Part shown: piece by piece, positions 35,775 through 44,960 of the stretch
Numbering within the stretch: position 1 is the stretch's first letter
How the letters are laid out: every line of letters begins with the position of its first letter
Origin: Mycobacterium sp. EPa45
GTDB taxonomy: Bacteria; Actinomycetota; Actinomycetes; Mycobacteriales; Mycobacteriaceae
Direction: 5' to 3'
Assembly: GCF_001021385.1 (NCBI RefSeq)
Contig: NZ_CP011773.1
Span: 4,774,001-4,838,000, forward strand
Length of the DNA: 64,000 bases
Made by a program: the position numbers and the translations under genes
The notes under the pieces: model-generated
The model's input: the letters and a program-made list of their open reading frames with translations, nothing else
The model's database searches: none
What the model was told of the DNA's origin: nothing

Positions 35775-36986
35775 ATGACCACAGTGGAACCTGTCAAGCG
35801 CATTCTGCCCGGCACACCCGAATTCTCCCAACTCCTTGCGCAGATCCGAGTCGGTGCCAAGGATCGAGATCTCAATGACGAGAATCCTTTTGACGAAGTC
35901 AACCTGCTCAAACGGGCAGGCTTCGGCGCACTGCGCCTGCCGGGCGACCTCGGCGGCTCAGATTTTACTGTCCCTCAACTGTTTTCGACGGTGATCGACG
36001 TTGCGTCAGCCGATCCCATTGTGGCGCACATATTCCGGACGCATTTCTGGTTCGTCGAGGAGCGGCTTCGCACACTCAATGAGGCGCGTTCGCGACAATG
36101 GCTGACCAAGGTCGCCGAGGGCCACATCGTGGGCAACGCTTTCAGCGAGAAGGGATCGAACGCCGTCGGCAGTCTGGTGTTCAACACCCGGTTGCTGCCC
36201 GCTCCCGGCGGCTACCGGCTGACCGGCGAGAAGTACTACAGCACCGGCACGCTGTTCGCCGATTACCTGACCGTCACCGCGACCACCGACCACGACTCGG
36301 TGGCAACCGTGATCGTGCCCGCCGACCGGGACGGCGTGCGCCTGGTCGACGATTGGGACGGTTTCGGCCAGCGCCGGACGGGCACCGGGACCACGGTGTT
36401 CACCAGCGTGGACGTCGCCGAAGACGAAGTGTTGACCGATACCCCGTACGACGCCGAGCCGGTGCCGACGGTGCAGTACGCCGCGCTGCAGCTCTACATT
36501 CACGCCGTCGTCGCCGGTGTACTGCAGACGATCGTCGACGACGGTGCTGACCTGTTGCGTTCGCGCACCCGAAGCTTCAGCCATGCGCTGTCCGAACGCC
36601 CCGTCGACGACCCGCTCTATCAGCGTCAGCTCGGCGAGCTGGCCAGCACCGCTTACATCGCGCGGGCGGCCGTGCTGGACGCGGCGTCGGCGATCGAGGC
36701 GGCCACGGACTCGGCGCGAGACGGCGTTCCCGACGCCGACCTGGCGACCGAGGCCCAGCTCAAGGTCGCCAAGGTGAAGGTCCACCTCGACGAGGTCGCG
36801 CCCGAGGCCGCCACCCGGCTGCTCGAACTCGGCGGGGCCAGCGCGGCCAGCCGTCAGCGCAACCTGGACCGGCACTGGCGCAATATCCGCACGATCACGC
36901 TGCACAACCCGGTGGCCTATAAGGCGCGCGTGATCGGCCAGAACCTGTTGCACGGCACGCCGATCCCCGCCAACGCCTACTTCTGA
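35775..36986 (+). CDS. Acyl-CoA-dehydrogenase-fold flavoprotein, DszC/SfnB-like
   Basis: 403-residue protein of the acyl-CoA dehydrogenase superfamily. Helical N-terminus (LKRAGFGALRLPGDLGGSDFTVPQ), middle beta domain (FSEKGSNAVGS ... GYRLTGEKYYSTGTLFADYL) and C-terminal helix bundle ending in DRHWRNIRTITLHNPVAYKARVIG. That ending, with His-Asn-Pro, is typical of the DszC/SfnB monooxygenase branch, not of beta-oxidation enzymes. It would use reduced flavin to oxygenate organosulfur compounds, working with the NtaA/DszA-like enzyme encoded next. Clearly an operon: 89 bases separate them, filled by an interspersed repeat. Confidence 0.82.
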   Translation: MTTVEPVKRILPGTPEFSQLLAQIRVGAKDRDLNDENPFDEVNLLKRAGFGALRLPGDLGGSDFTVPQLFSTVIDVASADPIVAHIFRTHFWFVEERLRTLNEARSRQWLTKVAEGHIVGNAFSEKGSNAVGSLVFNTRLLPAPGGYRLTGEKYYSTGTLFADYLTVTATTDHDSVATVIVPADRDGVRLVDDWDGFGQRRTGTGTTVFTSVDVAEDEVLTDTPYDAEPVPTVQYAALQLYIHAVVAGVLQTIVDDGADLLRSRTRSFSHALSERPVDDPLYQRQLGELASTAYIARAAVLDAASAIEAATDSARDGVPDADLATEAQLKVAKVKVHLDEVAPEAATRLLELGGASAASRQRNLDRHWRNIRTITLHNPVAYKARVIGQNLLHGTPIPANAYF

Positions 36987-36995
36987 TCCTGCCTG

Positions 36996-37056
36996 CGCCC
37001 AAACCGACAATTCGCAGCGAGAGTGCGAGTAGATCGCACCATTTCGTCGATCTCGG
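36996..37056 (-). repeat. Interspersed intergenic repeat, copy 3 (full)
   Basis: 61-bp element, reverse orientation relative to copies 1 and 2. It aligns ungapped with 18405-18466 and shares CCGAGATCGACG, CTACTCGCACT and TGTCGGTTTGGGCG. It lies between two co-oriented genes of one likely operon, so it is transcribed in their mRNA. Confidence 0.85.
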
Positions 37057-37075
37057 CACCCCTGAAGGACACACC

Positions 37076-38443
37076 ATGACCCGACAGCTACACCTGGGCG
37101 GATTCCAGATCGCCTCCCAGGTCACCCATTCGCACGCCGCCTGGCGGCACCCGGCCAGCGATACCGGCTTCCTCACGCCCGAGTACTACCACCGCATCGG
37201 GCGCATCCTGGAACGTGGCAAGTTCGACTTCCTGTTCTTCGCCGACCTGCTCGCGGCTCCGGTCCGGTTCGGTGACGGCATCGCCGAACCGCTGCGGCGC
37301 GGCACCCAGGCGACCGCGACCTTGGATCCGTCCATCGTGACGGCCAGCATCGCCGCGGTGACCTCACGGCTCGGGCTGGCAATCACGAAGTCCGCCACCT
37401 ATTTTCACCCCTACGAGTTGGCCCGGATCTTCGCCAGCCTGGACCACATCACTCGCGGGCGGGTCGCCTGGAACATCGTGACATCACTGACCCAGGGCGA
37501 GGCGCAGAACTTCGGCCACGACGACCACCTCGGCCACGAGTTCCGGTACGAACGGGCCGACGAGTTCGTCCGCACCACCCTGCAGCTGTGGTCGAGCTGG
37601 GCGCCCGACGCCCTGGTCCTCGACAAGGAGTCCGGCGTCTTCGCCGACCCCAGCCGGATCAAGCATGTCGACCACGACGGCCGCTACTTCCGCTCCCGCG
37701 GGCCGCTGAATGTGCCGCACTCGCCGCAGGGCCGGCCGGTGTTGATCCAGGCCGGCTCGTCGAACACCGGCAAGGACTTCGCCGCCCGGTGGGCGGAGGC
37801 CATCTTCGAAATCGACCCGACTCCCGAAGGTCGGCGCGCGTACTACGACGACATCAAGTCGCGGGCGGAGAACTTCGGCCGCAACCCCGACAAGGTGTTG
37901 ATCTTCCCGGCATTCATCCCGTTCATCGGCGAGACCGAATCCATCGCCCGGGAGAAGCAGGCCTACCACAACGAGCTCGCCGACCCGATCTCCGGACTGA
38001 TCACCCTGAGCGTGCACACCGACCACGACTTCTCCGGCTACGACCTGGACGCCCCGGTCGAAGACGTCCAAGTCTCCGGCACCCAAGGGCTTTTCGACGC
38101 CGTGCGCCGCGTCGCCAACCGGGACAGCCTCACCTTGCGCGACGTCGGCGCCTGGTACGCCCAGGGGGTGCTGCTGCCGCAGTTCGTCGGCACCCCGAGG
38201 CAGGTGGCCGACCAGATCGAGGAGTCGTTCACCGCCGGTGAGGCCGACGGATTCATGGTGTCCTCGGCGACGACACCCGGCACGTTCAACGACTTCGTCG
38301 ACGCCGTGGTGCCCGAGCTGCAACGGCGCGGACTGTTCCGCACCGACTACACCGGGACGACGCTGCGGGATCATCTGGGCTTGGGTGACGTCGCGGACTC
38401 GAACGTCGGCGCGGTGAGCGAACAGCTGCCTGCCGCAGGCTGA
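37076..38443 (+). CDS. NtaA/SnaA/DszA-family FMN-dependent monooxygenase
   Basis: 455-residue luciferase-like monooxygenase of the NtaA/SnaA/SoxA/DszA family: LHLGGFQIASQVTHSHAAWRH at the start, FDFLFFADLL, HITRGRVAWNIVTSLTQGEAQNFG, and QAGSSNTGKDFAARWAEAIF. Family members use FMNH2 to cleave C-S or C-N bonds in sulfones, sulfonates and nitrilotriacetate. Paired with the DszC/SfnB-like gene just upstream, so a two-enzyme route releasing sulfite from a sulfur compound is likely; no flavin reductase is visible nearby. Confidence 0.87.
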   Translation: MTRQLHLGGFQIASQVTHSHAAWRHPASDTGFLTPEYYHRIGRILERGKFDFLFFADLLAAPVRFGDGIAEPLRRGTQATATLDPSIVTASIAAVTSRLGLAITKSATYFHPYELARIFASLDHITRGRVAWNIVTSLTQGEAQNFGHDDHLGHEFRYERADEFVRTTLQLWSSWAPDALVLDKESGVFADPSRIKHVDHDGRYFRSRGPLNVPHSPQGRPVLIQAGSSNTGKDFAARWAEAIFEIDPTPEGRRAYYDDIKSRAENFGRNPDKVLIFPAFIPFIGETESIAREKQAYHNELADPISGLITLSVHTDHDFSGYDLDAPVEDVQVSGTQGLFDAVRRVANRDSLTLRDVGAWYAQGVLLPQFVGTPRQVADQIEESFTAGEADGFMVSSATTPGTFNDFVDAVVPELQRRGLFRTDYTGTTLRDHLGLGDVADSNVGAVSEQLPAAG

Positions 38444-38570
38444 GCGTTCGCTCAGCATTTCGGCAATCTCAGTACTTGGCACATGCGGCGGGTAGCTTGC
38501 GCACTATGCAAACGTGCGCAGTTTCTGCCAGGTCTACACATCGGTTGCACCCCGCCCGAGGTCCTCAGTG

Positions 38571-38590
38571 TTAGGGGCCAAAGTCCCGAA
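38571..38590 (+). promoter_or_regulatory. DosR-box-like palindrome upstream of WS/DGAT
   Basis: TTAGGGGCCAAAGTCCCGAA matches 17 of 20 positions of the DosR (DevR) consensus TTSGGGACTWWAGTCCCSAA (recalled). The right half-site is perfect; mismatches are at positions 3, 7 and 9. It ends 60 bases before the ATG, and TAGGTT at 38629-38634 could be the -10. Confidence 0.6.
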
Positions 38591-38650
38591 CTGATGCGGT
38601 GACGTGTTGCCCCGCGCCTACGCGCCGTAGGTTCGTGGTGGGAGTAGATC

Positions 38651-40015
38651 ATGACCGAATTCATGCGCAGCACAGACGCGTTCACCTGGTCGATGGAAGC
38701 CGACCCAAGGCTGAGATCCACGGTGGTGACCGTGATCCTTCTCGACCGGTCCCCCGACTGGAATATCGTGCGGGAGCGGTTCGATGTGGTCAGCCGCGAA
38801 CTGCCGATGTTCCGGCAGCGGGTGGTGAACTCACCGCTACCGGCTCCGCCGCGATGGGAGTACGCCCCCGACTTCGACCTGGACTACCACATGCGCCGCG
38901 TGTCGGCACCCGAGCCCGGAACGCTCGACAGCGTGCTCGAGATGGCCCGGGTGGCTGCGATGTCCGACTTCGACCGGGCCCGGCCGATGTGGGAGGTCAC
39001 CCTCATCGACGGTCTCGAAGACGGCGGGGCCGCCGTGCTGTGCAAATTCCATCACGCTCTCACCGACGGTGTCGGTGGCGTCCAGATCGCGATGCGGCTC
39101 TTCGACCTCGACGAGGATCCTCGGGTCATCAACCCGATACCGGCCGCGCCGACCGTCGCCCCACCGCATCCCCTGGCAGGTTACGGTGAGGCCTTGCGCT
39201 ACAACGCAGGCCTGGTCGGCACAGTGGTCAGCGAGTCAGCCAAGATCGCGCCGCGGTTGCTGTTCAACATGATTCGGCGCCCGGTGCAGACCGCGGAGTC
39301 GGCAGTCGAACTGGCCGCGTCGGTGTACCGGACCATTCGGCCGGTGAACAAGCCCGGCTCGGCGCTGATGAAGGACCGCACACTGGTCCGCCGGCTCAGT
39401 GTTCTCGACGTTCCGATGCCTCGCCTTCGCGAAGCGGCCCACCGAAGCGGCGGCGCGCTCAACGACGCGTTCGTCGCGGGGGTCGCCGGCGCGCTGCGCC
39501 GGTATCACGATAAACACGGTGTCGGGGTGTTCGACCTGCATCTGACCATGCCGATCAATCTGCGCACCGAGGATGACGGTGCGGGCGGCAACCGGATCAC
39601 CCTGATGCGGTTCGACGTGCCGGTGGGCATCACCGATCCGGCTCGGCGTATCAGGAGCATCCACGAGTGCACCGGCCGGGTGCGTCACGAAAAGTCGATT
39701 CCCTACACGCAATTGATCGCCAGTGCGCTCAACATGATGCCGCGCTGGTACATCGGGTCGATCCTGCGCAATGTCGACTTCCTGTGCAGCGACGTCCCGG
39801 GCGTGCCGGTACCGGTGTATCTGGGGGGCGCGGCCGTACGCAAGCAATACGCGTTCGGTCCGACCGTCGGCGCGGCGGTCAACGTGACCCTGCTGACGTA
39901 CGTGGACACCTGCGCGCTGGGCATCGATGTCGACGGCGGAGCCATCCCGGACTTCGAGGAGTTCTACGACTGCCTGACCGACAGTTTCAACGAAGTCCTG
40001 GCGCTCGCCGATTAA
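38651..40015 (+). CDS. Wax ester synthase/diacylglycerol acyltransferase (WS/DGAT)
   Basis: 454-residue acyltransferase that makes triacylglycerol or wax esters from acyl-CoA. Catalytic motif HHALTDG at 134-140 (HHxxxDG), then the conserved NDAFVAGVAGALRRY, MPINLRTEDD and SDVPGVPVPVYLGGA blocks of the family. GGAG lies six bases before the ATG. Mycobacteria have many paralogues, so I give no symbol. A DosR-box-like site upstream suggests induction in hypoxia, as for tgs1 in M. tuberculosis. Confidence 0.92.
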   Translation: MTEFMRSTDAFTWSMEADPRLRSTVVTVILLDRSPDWNIVRERFDVVSRELPMFRQRVVNSPLPAPPRWEYAPDFDLDYHMRRVSAPEPGTLDSVLEMARVAAMSDFDRARPMWEVTLIDGLEDGGAAVLCKFHHALTDGVGGVQIAMRLFDLDEDPRVINPIPAAPTVAPPHPLAGYGEALRYNAGLVGTVVSESAKIAPRLLFNMIRRPVQTAESAVELAASVYRTIRPVNKPGSALMKDRTLVRRLSVLDVPMPRLREAAHRSGGALNDAFVAGVAGALRRYHDKHGVGVFDLHLTMPINLRTEDDGAGGNRITLMRFDVPVGITDPARRIRSIHECTGRVRHEKSIPYTQLIASALNMMPRWYIGSILRNVDFLCSDVPGVPVPVYLGGAAVRKQYAFGPTVGAAVNVTLLTYVDTCALGIDVDGGAIPDFEEFYDCLTDSFNEVLALAD

Positions 40016-40026
40016 TCGGATGTGCT

Positions 40027-42648
40027 TCAGGCGCTCAACTCGATGACGTGGGCGTCCTGCACGCCCAGATAGCGGGTTGGCGTGCAGGTCAGGACGATCA
40101 CCTGCCCGGAGTCGCCGACGGTGTCGAAGACTGCGCCCATCTTGGTCAGCCGATCGGGGTCGGTGAAGCCCAGCGCGTCATCGATGACAACCGGTACGGA
40201 GTCTTCCTTGGCGACCAGCGCCGCACCGGCCAGCCGGGCCAGGATGCCGAGTTGTTCCTTGGCTCCGCCGGACAGTGACTCGTAGGGAACGGTGCGACCG
40301 TTCAGGGTGCGGTTGCAGATTCGCAGATCGCTGTCGATCTCGACCTCGAACGTCGGTCCGAACACCGGTATGCCCAGTCGCTCGATCTCGGTGCGGAACG
40401 GCGCGACGTAGCGCTGCCGGGTGTTGTCCCGGTGTCGGGCCATCACCGACCGCAGCAGCTGCGCGGCCCGCGCCCGGCGAGAGACCCGCGAATGCTCAGC
40501 GAAGGCATGCTCACGAGCGATCTGGGCCGTGTCGAGACGGCCCTGCCGTCCCTCGTTGCCGATCACGCCGAGTTCGACGGTGATGTCGTTGAGTGCTTGA
40601 CCGACCTGAGCATGCTCGCGCTCAAGCGTGGTGGCGGCGGCGCTCGCCTCAGCCAGCAAGGCCTGCACCGCAGCGGGATCAGCGGCCGCATAGGCCCTCG
40701 CCAGCTCGGCCGCCGCGGTCGCGGCCTGTCGCTGTGCCTCCGCGTCGGCGGCGGCCCGCGCGGCGAGCTGCTCGTCGTCGCTTATTGCCCGCTGTGCTGC
40801 GAGCCGTTGTGTCGCCGCGTCGAGTTCAGCGATGGCGTCGCTCAGTTTGGCGCGGAGAACCGTTGCCGCTGTACTCTTTTCGGTCAGCCGCACATTGGCG
40901 CCTGCCATCGCACGCTGGTGCAGATCGGCGTCCGAACGGGCGGTCTCGCGCGCCTCGATAGCGCTGACAAATGCAGCACGGGCCGCGCCACCGTCGATGC
41001 CTGCGGCAAGCAGTGCAGGCGGGATCGTCTCGCGCAGCGCTGTCAGCCGCGCGCGAATTTCCGTGACCCCTTCGTCCTCGCACAGGCCGGCGAGGGTCGC
41101 GGCGAGTTGATCGCGATTGCCTGCGAGTTCCCGGCGGCGCCGTTCGAGGTCCCGCGCGCTGTCGATATCAGCCACACCGCCCTGCCGCAGCGCCTCAGCC
41201 AGAACCCGTTGCCCCGCTTCCAACTTCGCGTGGACGCCGGAGGTGGTGGCGCCCGGATCGATCCGAACGCTGAGCACGCCGGGCACCTCGACGCTGGTCG
41301 GCGATGCGGTGGGCGGTGCCCAGGTTTGCCCTGCGGCCAACCGGATGGTCTGCGTTCCCACCGTCAGCTCCAGATCGGCGGCTGCGGTGAATTCCACCGT
41401 GGCGGCGGTCGCGGTGAGCTGAGCCTCGATACGCTCGACCAGCGCTGCGGCCGACTCGATATCGGCCATCACCCCGGCGGTAAGCGTGATCCCGGACAGC
41501 TCGGCGGTCAGCGCGCTCAGTTGCGTCTCGAGCGCCTCGATGCGGTCCAGGCGCGCGGCGAGGCGTTGTGCCTGCTCGTCGGCGGCCAGGGCGTCCACCA
41601 GCCGGCGAGCCTCGTCGACCGTCTCCTGGGCCGCGGCGAGCACGGCGGTCGACTCTGCCGATGCCGCACAAGCCATTTCGACGACCTCGCGAGCGGTGTG
41701 CTCGGCCTCGATGGCGGCCGCGAGCTGCGACTGCACCTCGGCTACTGCCGCGGTGCGTGCCGCGACGTCCTCGCGCAGGCGAACCCGTTCGGTCTGCGCG
41801 GCGCTCGAGGCGGCGCAGGTGCCCTGTGCCGCGGTCGCGAGAAGTTCGGCTTGCCGCAGCTGGTCGGCGAGCTCGGCCAGCTCGCCGGCTGCCACCTGCG
41901 CGGCGGTCAAGCGCTCGGCGATGCTCGGGCTGCGATCGGCCAGCGCGGCCTGCTGCTGGGTGAGGTCGGCGTGCCGGCGCACCCGTTCGTCGACTTCGGC
42001 GACCGCGGCGGCACACCGGGCCACGTCCTCGTCGGCCGCGCGCAGCTGCGCGATCGCCGCCGCCCACTCGCCCGTCGGCCGGCCCGTCGCGGTGAAGTAC
42101 TTGCCGTATTCGGCGTCGATCCGCTCGATCAGCAGTGGTTCGGTGCCCGACAACGCGGCGTCGTCGCCGGCTGCCAGATCCAAAGCTCTTGACAGCGCGT
42201 CACATTCGGAGAGATCGACGGCAGCGGTCGAGCCGGCCTGCAGAACGCGCTGCGCGTGCCAGAGTCCGGTATCGACCGTCTCACCGAGCATCGCCAGCAC
42301 ACGCTCGTGTGCCTCGTCACCGGTGAGCTGTTCACGGCGCGGCGCCGTGATGGTCAGTTCGGTCTCACACTTCTTGTGGAAGCGTTTGCGGTACACGAAT
42401 CGGTATGGGCCGGTGCTGATCTCGGCCAGAACCTCCGAGCCGACGTCGGCATGCGTCGGCTTGACCTGCTTGACGTCTTTCTTCGTCGAGCGGTCCTTGG
42501 ATTCCAGCAGCAGGTCGAGCGCCTCGATCATCGACGTCTTGCCGATCTCGTTGGCACCGCAGACGACGACCACTCCGTGGTCGGGAAACTGGATGTCGCG
42601 GTGGGTGATTCCGCGATAGTTGGTCAGAACGAGCCGGTGCAGTTTCAC
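40027..42648 (-). CDS. SbcC/Rad50-like AAA ATPase (Rv1278-like)
   Basis: 873-residue SMC-like ATPase. Walker A GANEIGKTSMIEALDLL at 31-39, a long Ala/Glu/Arg-rich region predicted as coiled coils (about 180-720), then C-terminal ABC signature LSGGAKEQLGILARLAG and Walker B VPVVIDDALGF. Partner of the phosphoesterase gene upstream, overlapping it as ATGA, so the pair probably forms an SbcCD-like nuclease acting on DNA ends or hairpins. The central region is shorter than in true Rad50, and no obvious CxxC zinc hook was seen. Corresponds to Rv1278. Confidence 0.88.
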   Translation of the reverse strand: MKLHRLVLTNYRGITHRDIQFPDHGVVVVCGANEIGKTSMIEALDLLLESKDRSTKKDVKQVKPTHADVGSEVLAEISTGPYRFVYRKRFHKKCETELTITAPRREQLTGDEAHERVLAMLGETVDTGLWHAQRVLQAGSTAAVDLSECDALSRALDLAAGDDAALSGTEPLLIERIDAEYGKYFTATGRPTGEWAAAIAQLRAADEDVARCAAAVAEVDERVRRHADLTQQQAALADRSPSIAERLTAAQVAAGELAELADQLRQAELLATAAQGTCAASSAAQTERVRLREDVAARTAAVAEVQSQLAAAIEAEHTAREVVEMACAASAESTAVLAAAQETVDEARRLVDALAADEQAQRLAARLDRIEALETQLSALTAELSGITLTAGVMADIESAAALVERIEAQLTATAATVEFTAAADLELTVGTQTIRLAAGQTWAPPTASPTSVEVPGVLSVRIDPGATTSGVHAKLEAGQRVLAEALRQGGVADIDSARDLERRRRELAGNRDQLAATLAGLCEDEGVTEIRARLTALRETIPPALLAAGIDGGAARAAFVSAIEARETARSDADLHQRAMAGANVRLTEKSTAATVLRAKLSDAIAELDAATQRLAAQRAISDDEQLAARAAADAEAQRQAATAAAELARAYAAADPAAVQALLAEASAAATTLEREHAQVGQALNDITVELGVIGNEGRQGRLDTAQIAREHAFAEHSRVSRRARAAQLLRSVMARHRDNTRQRYVAPFRTEIERLGIPVFGPTFEVEIDSDLRICNRTLNGRTVPYESLSGGAKEQLGILARLAGAALVAKEDSVPVVIDDALGFTDPDRLTKMGAVFDTVGDSGQVIVLTCTPTRYLGVQDAHVIELSA

Positions 42649-43796
42649 GCTGCACTTCCCCCGGCCAGACGCAGCAACAGCCCGAGCGCACCCTGGGCGT
42701 CCTGTGCGGCTTCGTCGTCACCGGAGCGCGCGGTGCTGACGAGTTCGTCGACGGCCGCAGCGGCGAACCCGCCGATCCCGAGATCGTCGAACTCACCGTC
42801 GGCCGGCATCACCGCGATGCTGGTACGCCGCTCCCAGGTGCCCAACCAGGCGAACAACCGGGCGTACTTGTCCAGGCAGGCATCCAGTGCGGCACGGTCG
42901 GTGACGGTCAACGAGCCGGTCAGCCCCAGCCGCACGACGGTGCGCTCCTTGTCGGCCAGCAGGTCGAGATTGAGGTCGAGATCGGCGATGTCGCGGGTGT
43001 CGTCAACCTGGCGGTGCAACGTCACGAACCGCCACCGCCCGACATGGTGAGACTCGACCGTGACCGGGTGCGCCGGGTCTGCCTCGTCGATGTCGACCAC
43101 CAGGACATGACCCGGGTCGGACTCCACGTCGTCGAAATTCGTCACCTCCGGGGAGCCCGAATACCAGACCCGGCGGCTGTCCCCGACGCAGGTGCGGGAG
43201 TGCTTGTCGCCCAAGGCGACGTAGTGCACCGCGCCGCGCCCGACAGCATCGGACAGAGCGGCCATCCGGATCAGCGACGGCTTGCCCGGGTCGGGGTCGA
43301 GCACGTCGACCCCACCGTGGGCGACCAGGACACGGGTGGCGCCGTCGGCCGGCAGATCGGCCACGACCGCGGCCGCCAGGTCGGTGGTCGGGGCCTTGCT
43401 ACGCCACGGCGCGGCGACCAATTGCACTCCCGGCCGAACATCCCACACGCCGTCGCGGTCCAACACGATCACGTTGTCCGGGCATTCCGCCCGAAACAAC
43501 GCGCTGGTGTACACCGAGGACGCGTCGAGAGGATCGTGGTTGCCGGGCAGCAGATACACCGGAACACCGATGGCGCGCATGGCTTCCAGCGACTGGCTGA
43601 TGACCTTGGGCGCCAGCTGGTTGTGCTCGAACACGTCGCCGGCCACGACCACGAACTCCGCCTGAGTTTGCCGCGCCAGCTCACCCAGGCCGGCCACGGC
43701 GTCACGGCGGGCCGCCGCGTAACGCGGCTGGGCTTCGCCTTCCAGGAAGTGCCGCGTCATGCCGAGCTGCCAGTCGGCGGTGTGCAGAAAGCGCAT
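42645..43796 (-). CDS. SbcD/Mre11-like metallophosphoesterase (Rv1277-like)
   Basis: 383-residue calcineurin-fold nuclease subunit. Metal motifs in order: HTADWQLGM (DxH-like), GDVFEHN, LLPGNHDPLD (GNHD), VAHGGVD and YVALGDKHS. It would cut DNA when paired with the SMC-like ATPase encoded directly downstream. Both motifs and the ATGA overlap match the Rv1277-Rv1278 arrangement. Confidence 0.9.
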   Translation of the reverse strand: MRFLHTADWQLGMTRHFLEGEAQPRYAAARRDAVAGLGELARQTQAEFVVVAGDVFEHNQLAPKVISQSLEAMRAIGVPVYLLPGNHDPLDASSVYTSALFRAECPDNVIVLDRDGVWDVRPGVQLVAAPWRSKAPTTDLAAAVVADLPADGATRVLVAHGGVDVLDPDPGKPSLIRMAALSDAVGRGAVHYVALGDKHSRTCVGDSRRVWYSGSPEVTNFDDVESDPGHVLVVDIDEADPAHPVTVESHHVGRWRFVTLHRQVDDTRDIADLDLNLDLLADKERTVVRLGLTGSLTVTDRAALDACLDKYARLFAWLGTWERRTSIAVMPADGEFDDLGIGGFAAAAVDELVSTARSGDDEAAQDAQGALGLLLRLAGGSAA

Positions 43797-43896
43797 TCGC
43801 GGGTCCCTCCTTCGGCGTCGGCTCGGGTGTTGCGGCGAGTGTATGGCGCTGCGCCGACAAGTCCGTGGACCTCGTCCGGCATGTACTCGAAGCGAT

Positions 43897-43902
43897 TAGC
43901 CT
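43897..43902 (+). promoter_or_regulatory. Leaderless -10 for phosphohistidine phosphatase
   Basis: TAGCCT, six bases, GTG at 43909. Same spacing as several other leaderless starts in the window. Confidence 0.5.
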
Positions 43903-43908
43903 GAGCCG

Positions 43909-44415
43909 GTGAACGCAGGAGAACGCACCCTGGTGCTGATGCGCCACGCCAAGTCGGACTATCCGAACGGGGTGCCCGACCATGACCGGCCGCTGGCATC
44001 GCGCGGTATTCGCGAAGGCGCTCTGGCGGGCGACTGGCTGCGGGCCCACGTCCCGGCGATCGATCTGGTGCTCTGCTCGTCGGCGACCCGCACCCGCCAG
44101 ACCCTCGAGCGCACCGGTATCAGCGCCCCGGTGATGTATTCCGAGCGGCTCTACGGCGCCACCCCGGGGACGATGATCGACGAAATCAACCAGGTGCCCG
44201 ACGATGTCGCGACGCTGATGGTCGTCGGCCACGAACCGACGATGAGTCAGGTGTCGCTCGGGCTGGCCGACCCGAAGCGCTCGAATCCGAAGGTGGCCGG
44301 CGAGATCTCGATCAAGTACCCGACATCGGCCATCGCCGTGCTGCGGGTGCCTGGCAGCTGGGCAGCGCTCGAACTCCGCACGGCGGAGCTCAGGTCATTC
44401 CACGTGCCGCGCTAG
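43909..44415 (+). CDS. SixA-type phosphohistidine phosphatase (Rv1276c-like)
   Basis: 168-residue histidine-phosphatase-fold protein. LVLMRHAKSDYP carries the phospho-accepting His13 (RHAK in place of RHG, as in SixA); VVGHEPTMS supplies the second catalytic His. It ends four bases inside the convergent lprC. Divergent from the SbcD-like gene. Substrate protein unknown. Confidence 0.9.
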   Translation: MNAGERTLVLMRHAKSDYPNGVPDHDRPLASRGIREGALAGDWLRAHVPAIDLVLCSSATRTRQTLERTGISAPVMYSERLYGATPGTMIDEINQVPDDVATLMVVGHEPTMSQVSLGLADPKRSNPKVAGEISIKYPTSAIAVLRVPGSWAALELRTAELRSFHVPR

Positions 44416-44960
44416 GAGTTGGTGGCCAGCGTCAGCTCCATCAACTTGATGGCCTGACCGCACGCGTCGATCCCGGGGGCCTGCGGGTTGACCCACCAGC
44501 CGACGACGCCACCGGCGTCGCTGGCGACTCCACAGCCACCGTTGGGGTCGCTGGTCCGCATCACGATCGACGGCACACCGGCGATCGCCCGGTTCTCGAT
44601 CTGATACTTGAGGAACTGACCGACCGCGCGCTCGTTGTCGAGGCTGCCCTGCTCGTACCAGAACCGGGTGATGTCCACCAGCCCGGCAGGGTTGGCGGCC
44701 TGCCAACGACAGACGGCGCCGACGAACGTGCTCTGGATGTCGAGCGGGTCGGCGCCCACGGTCTTGGCCAGGATGTCGGTGGTGAGGACGTCGCACTCCT
44801 TGAGCAGGTTCGGATACTGCTGCGCGGAGTTGTCGTTGCGCGGCACGTTGCCCGAACCTGACTTCGCCGCGGTCCCGTCCACCGTTTTGGCACAGCCGCT
44901 GACCATGACGAGCGCGCAGAGCACCGCCGCCACCGCGGTCACAATCCGCCGCGGGCTCAT
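44412..44960 (-). CDS. lprC: Lipoprotein LprC (DUF3558 type)
   Basis: 182-residue lipoprotein with lipobox MVSGC (Cys23). The mature domain (LLKECDVLTTDILAKTV ... CRWQAANPAGLVDITRFWYEQGS) is the DUF3558 fold of actinobacterial lipoproteins; three further cysteines probably pair. ATG at 44960 overlaps the lprB stop (ATGA), so the genes are coupled. Matches Rv1275 in size and place. Function unknown, outer face of the membrane. Confidence 0.92.
   Translation of the reverse strand: MSPRRIVTAVAAVLCALVMVSGCAKTVDGTAAKSGSGNVPRNDNSAQQYPNLLKECDVLTTDILAKTVGADPLDIQSTFVGAVCRWQAANPAGLVDITRFWYEQGSLDNERAVGQFLKYQIENRAIAGVPSIVMRTSDPNGGCGVASDAGGVVGWWVNPQAPGIDACGQAIKLMELTLATNS

Noticed and set aside
40432-42192. 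586-codon open frame opposite the SbcC-like gene
   Set aside because: Antisense frame in GC-rich DNA; Arg/Gly/Cys-rich, no domain; the opposite strand encodes a clear ATPase with Walker and signature motifs.
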